This document shows positions 33,584-42,391 of a DNA stretch of 64,000 nucleotides, piece after piece (the first letter of the stretch is position 1; every line of letters begins with the position of its first letter). Position numbers and translations under genes: made by a program. A model generated the notes under the pieces. That model was not told the DNA's origin. It worked only from the letters and a program-made list of their open reading frames with translations, and did not search any database. The stretch covers positions 20,794 through 84,793 of the forward strand of contig CACVQR010000016.1 in NCBI GenBank assembly GCA_902756345.1. Reading direction: 5' to 3'. Source of the DNA: Fibrobacter succinogenes (GTDB lineage Bacteria; Fibrobacterota; Fibrobacteria; Fibrobacterales; Fibrobacteraceae).

Positions 33584-35294
33584 GGTCAAAACGGAAGACA
33601 TGACGGTTGTAGTTGGAAGTCAGCAGGTAGCATTTGTCTTCCTGCACCGTCATAAACATATTGACAAGGTACATGCGCAAATCGGTCACGCGCTGTTCAA
33701 AGTCGGTCAAGTCCATCAGGACTCCGTCGTCTTTAATGACCATCGTCAGGCTATCGGGTTTCAGGTTCACGTCGATTTCGACAAAGACCTTCTTGCCCTT
33801 GTTCCGTTCGTAAACCACCATTCCCAATTCTTCTAGAATCAGCATGGCCTTGATTCGAACGTCCCCGCTCACGCCGCGGTGAGTCAAGAGCTTGCTGATA
33901 CTGTTTCGGTAAAGAATCAGGTTCTTGGGCGTAAGTTCCATGTCATGCATGAACCAGTAATTTTCGATCGAGAATTCCTCGAGTTCAAGCGGGAAATGCC
34001 TCTTGCCATGAAGCAGCAAATGGACGGCGACACTCGCGCCAAGCGCCACATAGGGCGCGACACCGAAGGCGCTCCACATGGCCTGTTCGCCCACGAAGGC
34101 ATATATGCCGAGAACACCCGCGAAGGGGCAAATGAACATCACCAAAGAAATAAAGACGAACGAAAGCAGCGGCAGTTCGTGCACATGGTAACTGGCGTAA
34201 GTCTTGACCAGGGCGAGCGGGAAAAGCCCCACCGCGCAAGCACGAATGGCAAACGCAGTTTCGTCGGCAAGCGATTCGGAATGAATGCCGAACAGATGCG
34301 TCATGACGGGCGCAAAAATCACCAGGAACGCGGTAAAGAACACGCCCTCCTTGACAAGCGCCCAGTTGACAAACCGCATGGTCTGCAAGATACCCTTGCC
34401 GTTCCTTTCGCCGCGGTAAATATTGATGAGCGGTTCAGCCGCAAGCCAGATCCCGTTGAATATGACGCTCACCTCCACGATTTCGTACACAATGGAAAGC
34501 ACCGTCAACTTTTCAACGGCGAAGTGTTCGACAAAGTAGAAGTTCAACAAGGCCGTCAGCAAAGAGAAATAAAGGTATTCGCAGGCCTCCGCCATGCTAA
34601 AACGGAACGTACGCCCCACGTCGGCAATCTTGAAATGCCATACAAAGCGAAGGCTGTTGTTCTTCCTGAAGAAGTGCAGGCAGAGTACCGCGATACTCAA
34701 CACAATCGAAAGCAGGGTGCCAAGCGCAATTCCCGACATGCCCATGCGCGTGCAGAGCAAGCAGGAAAGCACAATGTTTCCGACAAGAAGCATGGCATAC
34801 GACGCGTTGCATATCCTGGTGTCGCCATCGGCAAAAATCATCTCTTGCAAGACATTGCAGAGCGGCATGAAAAACGCGATTCCCAGGAACCAGACATAGA
34901 ATTCGTCGACATACTGCAACAGTTCCGGATCCACGTGCATAAAGTGGAACATGAATCCCTTTCCGAAGGTAAAGAGGACCACCATCAAGATCCCGACCAC
35001 AAACGACAGCAGAATGCTCTGTCCAAAGAACCTGTTTGCGCGGTCACGATCCATGCGGCCAAGCTCTATAGAATAGCAGGCGAGGCTACCCACGGCGACA
35101 AGCGCGTTCAGGAAAAAGATGAACGAGAACAGGGGCGAGAAAAACGAAATGGAGGCCAGCGCCTTTTCGCCAAGAAGCTGGGCGGCTACAATTTTATCAA
35201 TAAAAACGTTCGCGATTTCGGCACACACCGAAATCGAGGCCGTCATGAGCATTGCGCGAAACCGCTGCCCGGAGAATGTCTTCTTGATAAGCAT
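33573..35294 (-). CDS. MATE-type transporter fused to a C-terminal HATPase-like domain
   Basis: A 573-residue protein. Residues ~10-435 hold about twelve membrane helices of the MATE/MOP superfamily (IANVFIDKIVAAQLLG, QEMIFADGDTRICNASY). Residues ~445-573 are soluble and resemble a GHKL/RsbW-type ATPase: N-box LILEELGMVVYERN near 485-500, G1 box IKDDGVLMDL, and a final beta strand with basic residues. The fusion suggests an ATP- or phospho-relay-gated transporter or sensor. It is not a standard drug-export MATE. It converges on the TolC-family gene. Transported substrate is unknown. Confidence 0.8.
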   Translation of the reverse strand: MLIKKTFSGQRFRAMLMTASISVCAEIANVFIDKIVAAQLLGEKALASISFFSPLFSFIFFLNALVAVGSLACYSIELGRMDRDRANRFFGQSILLSFVVGILMVVLFTFGKGFMFHFMHVDPELLQYVDEFYVWFLGIAFFMPLCNVLQEMIFADGDTRICNASYAMLLVGNIVLSCLLCTRMGMSGIALGTLLSIVLSIAVLCLHFFRKNNSLRFVWHFKIADVGRTFRFSMAEACEYLYFSLLTALLNFYFVEHFAVEKLTVLSIVYEIVEVSVIFNGIWLAAEPLINIYRGERNGKGILQTMRFVNWALVKEGVFFTAFLVIFAPVMTHLFGIHSESLADETAFAIRACAVGLFPLALVKTYASYHVHELPLLSFVFISLVMFICPFAGVLGIYAFVGEQAMWSAFGVAPYVALGASVAVHLLLHGKRHFPLELEEFSIENYWFMHDMELTPKNLILYRNSISKLLTHRGVSGDVRIKAMLILEELGMVVYERNKGKKVFVEIDVNLKPDSLTMVIKDDGVLMDLTDFEQRVTDLRMYLVNMFMTVQEDKCYLLTSNYNRHVFRFDRNA

Positions 35295-35468
35295 TCATCC
35301 CTAATTTAACAAAAAACGGGAAATTTCCAAAAATAAACACCCGATGTTGCGCCCCTGAAACAGAGGGCGTTTCTTTTTGTACCCAAAGTCATGCCGGAGC
35401 GGGGACGACACCTCCTTTTCGCCCCAGAAAAGCCCGTTTCTTCTTTCACGGCCAAAACTCCTGCAGAA

Positions 35469-35485
35469 TTGGCACGGTCTTTGCT
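35469..35485 (+). promoter_or_regulatory. Sigma-54 promoter of the small heat-shock gene
   Basis: TTGGCACGGTCTTTGCT matches the -24/-12 consensus at essentially every conserved position: TGGCAC with GG, then TTGC at the correct distance. It lies 84 bases before the hsp20 ATG in the same direction. A sigma-54 promoter requires an enhancer-binding activator, whose site I could not identify upstream. Confidence 0.85.
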
Positions 35486-35568
35486 ATTAGGTGGGTGTAA
35501 ACAAAAACAGGGTGCCAAGCCGAGGCAAACCGCCAAAGATTGGCCCCACATCCAAAGAGGTTAAAATT

Positions 35569-35940
35569 ATGACACAGTTTATTCCGAGCACTTTCTACGG
35601 TATCCAGAACTTCCTTGACAACTTGAACGCCTGCAACGCCCAGAACGAATGCTGCTACACGCCTAAGGCCGACTACTATGAAGTCGACAACGGCTTCATG
35701 CTTGAAGTGGAACTCCCGGGCGTTAAAAAGGAAGACTTGGACATCCAGGTCGAAAAGAACATTATCACCGTCAAGGCAACCCGTGCCCGCAAGGAAAGCA
35801 AGTGCACTTACGAGCGCAGCTTCCGCCTGACCGACGACATCGACACCGAAAATATCAAGGTCTCCCTTGAAAACGGCGTGTTGTCATTCCAGCTTGCCAA
35901 AAAGCAGCAGGCGGCCGCCCGTAAATTGACGGTCGATTAA
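35569..35940 (+). CDS. Small heat-shock protein (Hsp20/alpha-crystallin family)
   Basis: A 123-residue chaperone that holds unfolding proteins. The alpha-crystallin domain covers most of it: YYEVDNGFMLEVELPGVKKE, IITVKATR, YERSFRLTDDID and LENGVLSFQLAK with the usual GVL motif. The N-terminal arm is short and contains two Cys in CNAQNECC. The ATG at 35569 follows AAAGAGG. It stands alone behind a sigma-54 promoter and is closed by a strong terminator. Confidence 0.93.
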   Translation: MTQFIPSTFYGIQNFLDNLNACNAQNECCYTPKADYYEVDNGFMLEVELPGVKKEDLDIQVEKNIITVKATRARKESKCTYERSFRLTDDIDTENIKVSLENGVLSFQLAKKQQAAARKLTVD

Positions 35941-36031
35941 GGCCTAAAACGGGGCCAAAAACGCGAAAAACGCCCTCAAAATGGGCGCAATTCGTGTAAA
36001 AATTTCTCTTTTTCATCATACTCCTTCCCCC

Positions 36032-36057
36032 AAAAGACCCCGAAAGGGGTCTTTTTT
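36032..36057 (+). terminator. Terminator after the small heat-shock gene
   Basis: A perfect stem AAAAGACCCC/GGGGTCTTTT with tetraloop GAAA runs into further T residues, about 90 bases past the stop. The 3' flank is T-rich, so this is a strong plus-strand terminator. Confidence 0.92.
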
Positions 36058-36186
36058 GTGTAAACTTTTTGTTATGGACAGTTTGTCAATGAGCCCTTTG
36101 CTTTTTTCGGAACAATACATCCCGCGGAATATATTTTAAGGGCAATGAGGCTTAAAGAGTGTATTTGGGCCAAAAAAGGAGTAAGT

Positions 36187-37743
36187 ATGGGAAAGCAGTT
36201 CTCTACGCTGTTGTCAGCAGCACTTGTCGCTGCATTGTGCGGCACAGCATCAGCATATACATTGAGCGGAACCGTTACCGATAAGGATGGCAAGGCTATC
36301 CAGGGTGCAGACGTCAAGCTCATCAAGAAAAACAAGTCCACCACCACGGACGCCCAGGGAAAATTCACCTTCAAGGAAGAAACGATCGGCCTTACGCAGG
36401 CTCGTAGCGCCGGCGGCTTCAGCGTCACCAACGGTGTCTTGAATTTCACCCAGAACGGCAGCAATCCGGTTCAAGTCAAGATTTTCGACATGGTCGGTAA
36501 CCAGGTATTTGCCCAAACCTTCCAGGGTTCCGGCGCCGTGGACCTGAATTCCGTTATCGAAGCCCAGGGCACCTACCTCGCCCGCGTCAAGCTCGGTTCC
36601 GCACAAGAAACAATCCGCTTTAACGCTTCGGGCAACTTCTCGGGTTCCGCCGTGCAGGGCCACAAGGCTCTCGCAAGACTGTCTAACGACAAGGACACCT
36701 TGAGTGTCGCTTTCGAAGGCTTCGATACCTACAAGACGTACCTTCCGAACCTCGACACAACTGTGAGCATCAAACTCACAGAAGCTGGTTCCTCCGTGAA
36801 TCCGGGCTCGGGTGACGAAGAAACATTCGCCTTCGGTTACGCCTTGAAGAACACTCCGCGTCCGAGTAAGGGTTGCGGCAAGAATTCTTCCATCAACTCG
36901 ATCGGTTCCGTCGAAAACGGTCAGAAGTTCCAGATCAACGTCGGCGGCAAGAACCGTATCTTCTTCCTCACCTTGCCGAAGAACTACGACAACTCCAAGC
37001 CGCACAAGGTTCTCATTGCAAACCACTGCATGGGTTCCAAGGCCGAAGACTTCGTGCACCATTCTCCGGACTATGACCATCCGACTCCGTACTATGGCCA
37101 GCAGAACCTGGACAAGAACGGCGATTACATATTCGTAGCACCTCAGGGTAACGACAACGGTACTTGGAACGGCAAGGAAGACCACCAGTTCGTTGACGAA
37201 ATGATTACCGCGATGTTCGACAACTACTGCGTTGACACCACCCGCGTGTTCGCCACAGGATTTAGCTTCGGCGCCATGTTCACGAACTCTCTCGCTCAGG
37301 ACTTGCAAGAAAGACTCCGCGCTGTAGCAGTCTATGCAACCGCCGACTATAACATCTGGCTCCCGTCTGCAGGATCGGGTCGTTACGACGCCAAGAACTT
37401 GCCGATCGCCTGGATGGGCGTGCACGGCAAGAGAGACGGTGTGTGCAACTACGACCGCGCAAAGACCAGCGCCCTCCCGAGAATCCTCAAGCGTAACGGC
37501 AAGGCCGACGCCAATGGCAACTTCACCGATGCCAGCAGCGAAAAGCCGCAAGAATTCAACGGCACAGCGGGCCACCTCTGCTATGACTTCAAGACTGTTG
37601 ACGAACGCTTCCCGGTCAAGTGGTGCAGCTGGAACGGAGAACACCAGTGGACGGCACACGACGGCTCCAACACGAGTACCGGACAGGGCTGGCAGAACAC
37701 CTGGGTTCCTGAAGAAGTCCACAAGTTCTTCGAACAGTTCTAG
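36187..37743 (+). CDS. Secreted CE1-type esterase with N-terminal regulatory-like domain
   Basis: A 518-residue exported enzyme, probably an acetylxylan or feruloyl esterase. The signal peptide (1-24) is followed by a carboxypeptidase-regulatory-like beta domain (~25-75, DKDGKAIQGADVKL) and a second beta module (~95-210, KIFDMVGNQVFAQTFQG, resembling secretion-tail modules but internal). The alpha/beta hydrolase covers ~220-518, with nucleophile Ser360 in GFSFG, oxyanion-region HCMGS and the catalytic-His block EHQWTAHDG. AAGGAG lies five bases before the ATG at 36187. It is a close paralogue of the next gene. Substrate is inferred from the family and the xylan enzymes elsewhere in the window. 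Confidence 0.87.
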   Translation: MGKQFSTLLSAALVAALCGTASAYTLSGTVTDKDGKAIQGADVKLIKKNKSTTTDAQGKFTFKEETIGLTQARSAGGFSVTNGVLNFTQNGSNPVQVKIFDMVGNQVFAQTFQGSGAVDLNSVIEAQGTYLARVKLGSAQETIRFNASGNFSGSAVQGHKALARLSNDKDTLSVAFEGFDTYKTYLPNLDTTVSIKLTEAGSSVNPGSGDEETFAFGYALKNTPRPSKGCGKNSSINSIGSVENGQKFQINVGGKNRIFFLTLPKNYDNSKPHKVLIANHCMGSKAEDFVHHSPDYDHPTPYYGQQNLDKNGDYIFVAPQGNDNGTWNGKEDHQFVDEMITAMFDNYCVDTTRVFATGFSFGAMFTNSLAQDLQERLRAVAVYATADYNIWLPSAGSGRYDAKNLPIAWMGVHGKRDGVCNYDRAKTSALPRILKRNGKADANGNFTDASSEKPQEFNGTAGHLCYDFKTVDERFPVKWCSWNGEHQWTAHDGSNTSTGQGWQNTWVPEEVHKFFEQF

Positions 37744-37770
37744 AATTTCCTACACACACACTCCAACCTC

Positions 37771-37802
37771 AAGGGTTCGCCATCAACGGCGAACCCTTTT
37801 GG
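37771..37802 (+). terminator. Terminator after the first CE1-type gene
   Basis: A perfect 11-bp stem (AAGGGTTCGCC/GGCGAACCCTT, loop ATCAAC) is followed by a short T run. It separates the two paralogous esterase genes into independent units. Confidence 0.88.
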
Positions 37803-37946
37803 TACAACTTGTTATAGCAGCCCACGGGCACCCTTCGGTAAAAAACATTTTGTAGATAAATCGTCCATAAGCAAGGCGATTCTCCATGTAATATTTATCA
37901 CATTTCAGATTAATTTATAAGAAGGTCTGGTGAAAAAGGAGTCATG

Positions 37947-39464
37947 ATGAAAGCACCTAATCTTTTTACGGCAGCATGCCTTTTGGCCTTCTGCGGCTAC
38001 GCATCTGCATACACTTTAAACGGCACTGTTACCACTAAAGACGGCAAGGCCATTCAAGGGGCCGACGTAAAGCTCGTCAAGAAGAACAAGGCCACCACCA
38101 CCGACGAACAAGGCAAATTCACCTTCAAGGAAGAATCGGCCCATTTGAACGTGGTCCGTAGCGCCGGTAGCTTTAGCCTTAGCAACGGTGTCTTGAATTT
38201 CTCCCAAAACGGGTACTCCCCGGTGCAGGTCAAGATTTTCGACATGGTCGGAAACCAGGTATTCGCACAGACCTTGCAGGGTTCCGGCTCCATGGACTTG
38301 AATTCCGTCATCGAGTCGCAGGGCACCTACCTCGCCCGCGTCAGACTCGGCTCGGCGCAAGAATCCATCCGCTTTAACGCCACAGGCAACTATTCGGGAT
38401 CTTTCAGGCAGAATCGGAATGCCCTCATGAAGGTCGACGGCGTCGATAAAGACACCTTGAGTGTCGCGTTCGAAGGCTACGAAACCGTAAAGGTCTACCT
38501 TCCGAATCTCGATACGACTGTCGCAATCAAGATGAACGAAGTGTCTACCGAAGAAACTTTCAAGTTCGGTTACGCTCTCGGCAACTCGCCGACCCCGAGT
38601 AAGGGCTGCGGCGCCAATTCAAAATTGCAAAAAGTCAAGAGCGTCGAAAATGGCGACCAGTTCGAAATTAAGGTCGGCAGCGACTCCCGCAAATACTTTA
38701 TCACCCTGCCCAAAAACTACGACAACAAGAAGCCGCACAAGGTGCTTTTCGCGCTGCACTGCTACGGCAGCAATGGCGAGGACTTTGTACACCACAAGGC
38801 CGACTACGATCACCCTACTCCGTACTACGGCCAGCAGGTGCTTGACAAGAACGGCGACTACATCTTTGTCTCTCTCGATGCGATTGGAGGCCTGTGGAGC
38901 AAGGGCCAGGCCGACCATGACTTCTTCGCCCAGACGCTCACCACCCTGAACGAGAACTACTGTATCGATACGAGCCGCGTATTCATCACGGGCTTCAGCT
39001 ACGGCGCCATGTTCAGCTACTCGCTGATGCAGGACATGCAGACCCGCGTGCGTGCCGCGGCCACCTACGCCGTAGCCGATTACAACATCTGGCTCCCCGA
39101 AGGCAACAACATGAAGAACCTGCCTATCGCCTGGATGAACGTCCATGGTGTAAATGACGGCCGCTGCGATTACAACCGTGCCAAAAACAGCGCCCTCCCG
39201 CGTATTTTGAAGCGTAACGGCAAGGCCGACGCCAACGGCGACTTCACCGACGCAAGTAGCGAAAAACCCAAGGAAGTCAGCGGCAATACGGGACACGTCT
39301 GCTACGACTTTACGACGGTCGACGAACGCTTCCCCGTCAAGTGGTGCAGCTGGCCGGGTGACCACCAGTGGACTGCTCACGACACCGGTAACATGGGCGT
39401 GGGCTGGAACTGGGAAAGCACCTGGGTGCCCGAAGAAGTCCACAAATTCTTTGAACAATTCTAA
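37947..39464 (+). CDS. Secreted CE1-type esterase, tandem paralogue
   Basis: A 505-residue paralogue of the preceding gene with the same order of parts: signal peptide (1-22), carboxypeptidase-regulatory-like domain, a second beta module, and an alpha/beta hydrolase with Ser351 in GFSYG and DHQWTAHD as the His block. Long stretches near the active site are identical (CYDF.TVDERFPVKWCSW). Of two adjacent ATGs (37944 and 37947) the second is five bases from AAGGAG and matches the spacing used by the other secreted enzymes. Substrate inferred as for its partner. Confidence 0.87.
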   Translation: MKAPNLFTAACLLAFCGYASAYTLNGTVTTKDGKAIQGADVKLVKKNKATTTDEQGKFTFKEESAHLNVVRSAGSFSLSNGVLNFSQNGYSPVQVKIFDMVGNQVFAQTLQGSGSMDLNSVIESQGTYLARVRLGSAQESIRFNATGNYSGSFRQNRNALMKVDGVDKDTLSVAFEGYETVKVYLPNLDTTVAIKMNEVSTEETFKFGYALGNSPTPSKGCGANSKLQKVKSVENGDQFEIKVGSDSRKYFITLPKNYDNKKPHKVLFALHCYGSNGEDFVHHKADYDHPTPYYGQQVLDKNGDYIFVSLDAIGGLWSKGQADHDFFAQTLTTLNENYCIDTSRVFITGFSYGAMFSYSLMQDMQTRVRAAATYAVADYNIWLPEGNNMKNLPIAWMNVHGVNDGRCDYNRAKNSALPRILKRNGKADANGDFTDASSEKPKEVSGNTGHVCYDFTTVDERFPVKWCSWPGDHQWTAHDTGNMGVGWNWESTWVPEEVHKFFEQF

Positions 39465-39519
39465 GACCGCTCAGCTCTATCGCATAAACCAGAATGTGAT
39501 ATCGCCTCGCTCTCGCAAC

Positions 39520-39548
39520 AGCCCCAGCTTAACGCCTGGGGCTTTTTG
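39520..39548 (+). terminator. Terminator after the second CE1-type gene
   Basis: Stem AGCCCCAG/CTGGGGCT (8 bp, loop of 8) followed by a T run, about 55 bases past the stop. Confidence 0.88.
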
Positions 39549-39576
39549 CTCACAGAAGACCGCTCTGCCCTAACGC

Positions 39577-39600
39577 AAAAAAGCCCGCATAAAGCGGGCT
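39577..39600 (-). terminator. Terminator of the phosphohexomutase gene
   Basis: Stem AGCCCGC/GCGGGCT with loop ATAAA; on the minus strand it is followed by six T residues. It lies about 120 bases past the mutase stop, beyond the GC-rich hairpin element. Confidence 0.8.
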
Positions 39601-39644
39601 CTAAATTATCACATACATGAATCAAAGAAAAACTTAGAGAGTCA

Positions 39645-39718
39645 AGCTAGGCCAGGCGCGAGCCCCCGTAGCGTACTAAGTCGTACGTGAGGGGGCGAGT
39701 AACGCCGCATAGCGAAGA
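39645..39718. other. GC-rich structured element downstream of the phosphohexomutase gene
   Basis: An outer stem GCCCCC (39662-39667)/GGGGGC (39691-39696) encloses an inner stem CGTAC/GTACG (39672-39676 and 39683-39687) with loop TAAGTC. There is no T run and no ORF. It could be an mRNA 3' stabiliser, a small RNA or a dispersed repeat copy; nothing in the window distinguishes these. Confidence 0.5.
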
Positions 39719-41059
39719 CTATATAAGTTTTTCGACTTTAGAGCAGAGGGCTTCGGCCTCAGCCGCAGTCGGTGCTTCTGCAATCACGCGAATAACCGGT
39801 TCCGTATTGCTTGCGCGCACATGCACCCAGGACTTTTCGGAACCGAGCCACAGGCCGTCGCGTTCATCCATGGTCCAGCCGGCAAATTCGGCCTTCACCT
39901 TGGGCAAGATGTCTGCGACCTTCTTGTCGCCAAGTTCAAACTTTTTCTTGGGCATGGCATAAGACGGATTTTCGGCAACGAACTTTTCCGGGCCGCCGTC
40001 ATGGTGAGCCATCCAGCTAAGCACGAGTGCTGCCGCCACGAGACTGTCGCGACCATAGTGGAGTGCCGGCAGAATCACGCCTCCGTTACCTTCGCCACCG
40101 ATGACACAGCCCTTTTCGATCATCTGCAGGCTCACGTTGATTTCGCCGACCTTGGCACGGCTGAATTCGCAGCCGTACTTTTCGGCGACATCCTGGTTCA
40201 TGCGACTTGTAGACAAATTAACGCAAACACTGCCCTTCTTCTGGCTAAGCACTTCATCGGTTGCAATAGCGAGCGTGTATTCTTCGCCAATGCTCTGGCC
40301 AAGGCCATCGACAAGGGCGCAGCGGTCCGCATCCGGGTCCACGGCAAAGCCTACAGCACAGCCGTTATCCTTCACTGCCTTGCGCAAATCGCCCAGGTTT
40401 TCGGGAATCGGTTCGGCGCCACGCGGGAAGGTGCCATCGGGTTCGCAGTGCACGCGCACCACTTCGCAACCGAGCTGTTCCAACAAGCGCGGCACAATGT
40501 ACGACCCCGCACCATTCACGGCATCCACAGCCACCTTAAAGTGCTTGGCCTTAATGGCTTCGACATCCACGAACGGGATCTTCAAGGTGCCATCGACGTG
40601 AACGCCATCGGCATCCTTCATGAATTCATACTTGCCCATGCCGCGGTAATCCGGATACTGGAAGTTATCGGCATCGGCCAATTCGAACAACTTCTTCACG
40701 TCATCGGGCCCCAGGAACAAACCCTTGTTATTCAGGAACTTGAGGGCGTTCCATTCGAGCGGATTGTGGCTTGCGGTAATGATGATACCGGCATCTGCCT
40801 TGAGTTCGGTCGTGAGGATTTCAACCGAAGGCGTCGTCGAAAGGCCGACTTCCACCACATCCACGCCCGACAGGCGGCAAATGCCTGCAACGTACTGGCT
40901 AATCGCATCGCCGGTAGGACGGCTGTCACGGCCAATCACCACACGCTTGGCCTTGGTAATCTGCAAAAAGGCACTTACATGGCTCTTCAAAACCTGGGGG
41001 GTAAGGGTATCGCCCACGATTCCGCGGATACCCGAAATAGAACGCATCAGTTTAGACAT
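39719..41059 (-). CDS. glmM: Phosphohexomutase, probably phosphoglucosamine mutase
   Basis: A 446-residue alpha-D-phosphohexomutase. It has the phosphoserine loop TASHNP (Ser97), the metal loop DPDADR, the sugar-recognition loop GEGNGG and the phosphate loop RASNTEP. The N-terminus (SISGIRGIVG) matches the version of GlmM seen in Bacteroidetes-type genomes, which makes glucosamine-1-phosphate for peptidoglycan and lipid A. Phosphomannomutase activity cannot be excluded. It diverges from the GGDEF gene. Confidence 0.88.
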   Translation of the reverse strand: MSKLMRSISGIRGIVGDTLTPQVLKSHVSAFLQITKAKRVVIGRDSRPTGDAISQYVAGICRLSGVDVVEVGLSTTPSVEILTTELKADAGIIITASHNPLEWNALKFLNNKGLFLGPDDVKKLFELADADNFQYPDYRGMGKYEFMKDADGVHVDGTLKIPFVDVEAIKAKHFKVAVDAVNGAGSYIVPRLLEQLGCEVVRVHCEPDGTFPRGAEPIPENLGDLRKAVKDNGCAVGFAVDPDADRCALVDGLGQSIGEEYTLAIATDEVLSQKKGSVCVNLSTSRMNQDVAEKYGCEFSRAKVGEINVSLQMIEKGCVIGGEGNGGVILPALHYGRDSLVAAALVLSWMAHHDGGPEKFVAENPSYAMPKKKFELGDKKVADILPKVKAEFAGWTMDERDGLWLGSEKSWVHVRASNTEPVIRVIAEAPTAAEAEALCSKVEKLI

Positions 41060-41130
41060 GATTTACTCCAATTTTTGCCAAAAGATACAAAAATATTATC
41101 TATAATTAAAGCGGTGTCGGGGGGAATGCT

Positions 41131-42291
41131 ATGAATCCTTTATTCAATCTAGAGAGCATCTACGTCACAAATATCATCGGCATTATTTTGCTTGCCGTCA
41201 TGATTGTCTGCAACCTTTGGCGCCTGCAAAGTAGGACTCACGCAAACATGAACCTATTGGCGATGATGTTCCTTACCTTGGTCAGTTGCATTGCCGACCC
41301 CATCTCTTACACCATGAAAGGCCTGCCAGGGGTTCTCCCGAAAATCGCCGTCTATGCATCTAGCACTTGGCTCTTTGCAGCCAACATGCTCGCCGTTTTC
41401 TGTTGGAACCGATTCCTCGCCTACTACCTGAACGGGAGCTTGTCCAAAAAATCCCGGCGTATGTTGAACGCGATTGTATCCTTCGGTCTGCTTCTCCTCG
41501 TCATCAACTTCTTTTATCCCATCGTATTCTCGATCGACGACGACAACCTTTATTCCCGCGAAAAGTTTTATTCGTTCTTCTTGATTGCCGACTACCTTCT
41601 TGTCATCAACAGTCTCGTTACTTACTACAAAAGCAAGAGAAACGGCGGCATTCTAAAATTCTTCCCTATCTGGGTTTATATCGTTCCCATTTTTATAGGC
41701 GGAGTCGTTCAGGCTCTTTTTTATGGAATCTCCGTCATCCCGACAAGCATCGCCATTTCTATTGCAGGAATTCTCGCTAGCCTGCAAAACGAAATGATAT
41801 ACCGAGATGTTCTTACAGGCGTTTTCAACCGAGCCTATCTGGACTACAAGCTCAACAAATTCGCAAAGCATCCTAACAAGCAAAGCATCACGGGCCTTAT
41901 GCTTGACTTGAACGATTTCAAGAAGATCAACGACGACCTGGGACACTCCGTCGGCGACGAAGCCCTGATCGCCACTACAAAAATTCTGCAAAGGGCCATA
42001 GGCAGCCACGGGCTCGTCACACGCTATGCGGGCGACGAATTCATTCTCCTCATCAACACGCAAGACGATGACGAGATCCAGACCCACATCGACAGAATAC
42101 AGAACCTGTTTGACCAATATAACCAAGCTAATGAAAAGCCATACAAGCTAAGCGCATCTATCGGTTCACACAAGCTTAACCTCAAGAAAGAAAGCGTCGA
42201 TAGCTTTATCAACACTATCGATTTCCGTATGTACGAGAACAAGAAGGCTTTTTACGCATCTCATAGGGTTCTAGACCGCAGAAAGCACTAA
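41131..42291 (+). CDS. Membrane GGDEF diguanylate cyclase
   Basis: A 386-residue protein. About six membrane helices (residues ~8-215) form a sensor module and the C-terminal ~165 residues are a GGDEF domain: DVLTGVFNRAYLDYKL, LDLNDFKKINDDLGHSVGDE and the loop AGDEF (300-304), a form compatible with activity. A tandem paralogue follows with the same topology. A -10 candidate TATAAT lies just upstream (41100 region) and a G-rich SD precedes the ATG. Confidence 0.9.
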   Translation: MNPLFNLESIYVTNIIGIILLAVMIVCNLWRLQSRTHANMNLLAMMFLTLVSCIADPISYTMKGLPGVLPKIAVYASSTWLFAANMLAVFCWNRFLAYYLNGSLSKKSRRMLNAIVSFGLLLLVINFFYPIVFSIDDDNLYSREKFYSFFLIADYLLVINSLVTYYKSKRNGGILKFFPIWVYIVPIFIGGVVQALFYGISVIPTSIAISIAGILASLQNEMIYRDVLTGVFNRAYLDYKLNKFAKHPNKQSITGLMLDLNDFKKINDDLGHSVGDEALIATTKILQRAIGSHGLVTRYAGDEFILLINTQDDDEIQTHIDRIQNLFDQYNQANEKPYKLSASIGSHKLNLKKESVDSFINTIDFRMYENKKAFYASHRVLDRRKH

Positions 42292-42391
42292 AAAGCTCTC
42301 TTTGTATTACACCGCATCACAAGAACGCGGGTTCTTACATATTTATTACCTTTTTTGCGAAAAAGATATTATATTAAGGGTGGGGAATCGT

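Noticed and set aside
34718..34735. Second sigma-54-like site
   Set aside because: The GTGCCA-type string lies inside the MATE gene and lacks a correctly spaced second element.
33879..35309. 476-codon open frame on the plus strand
   Set aside because: Antisense to the MATE fusion gene; composition is charged and repetitive with no domain.
35306..35551. 81-codon minus-strand frame before the heat-shock gene
   Set aside because: It covers the sigma-54 promoter, has no SD, and its Cys/Pro/Arg-rich sequence matches nothing.
36250..37722. 490-codon open frame on the minus strand
   Set aside because: Antisense to the first CE1-type esterase, where the catalytic motifs are on the plus strand.
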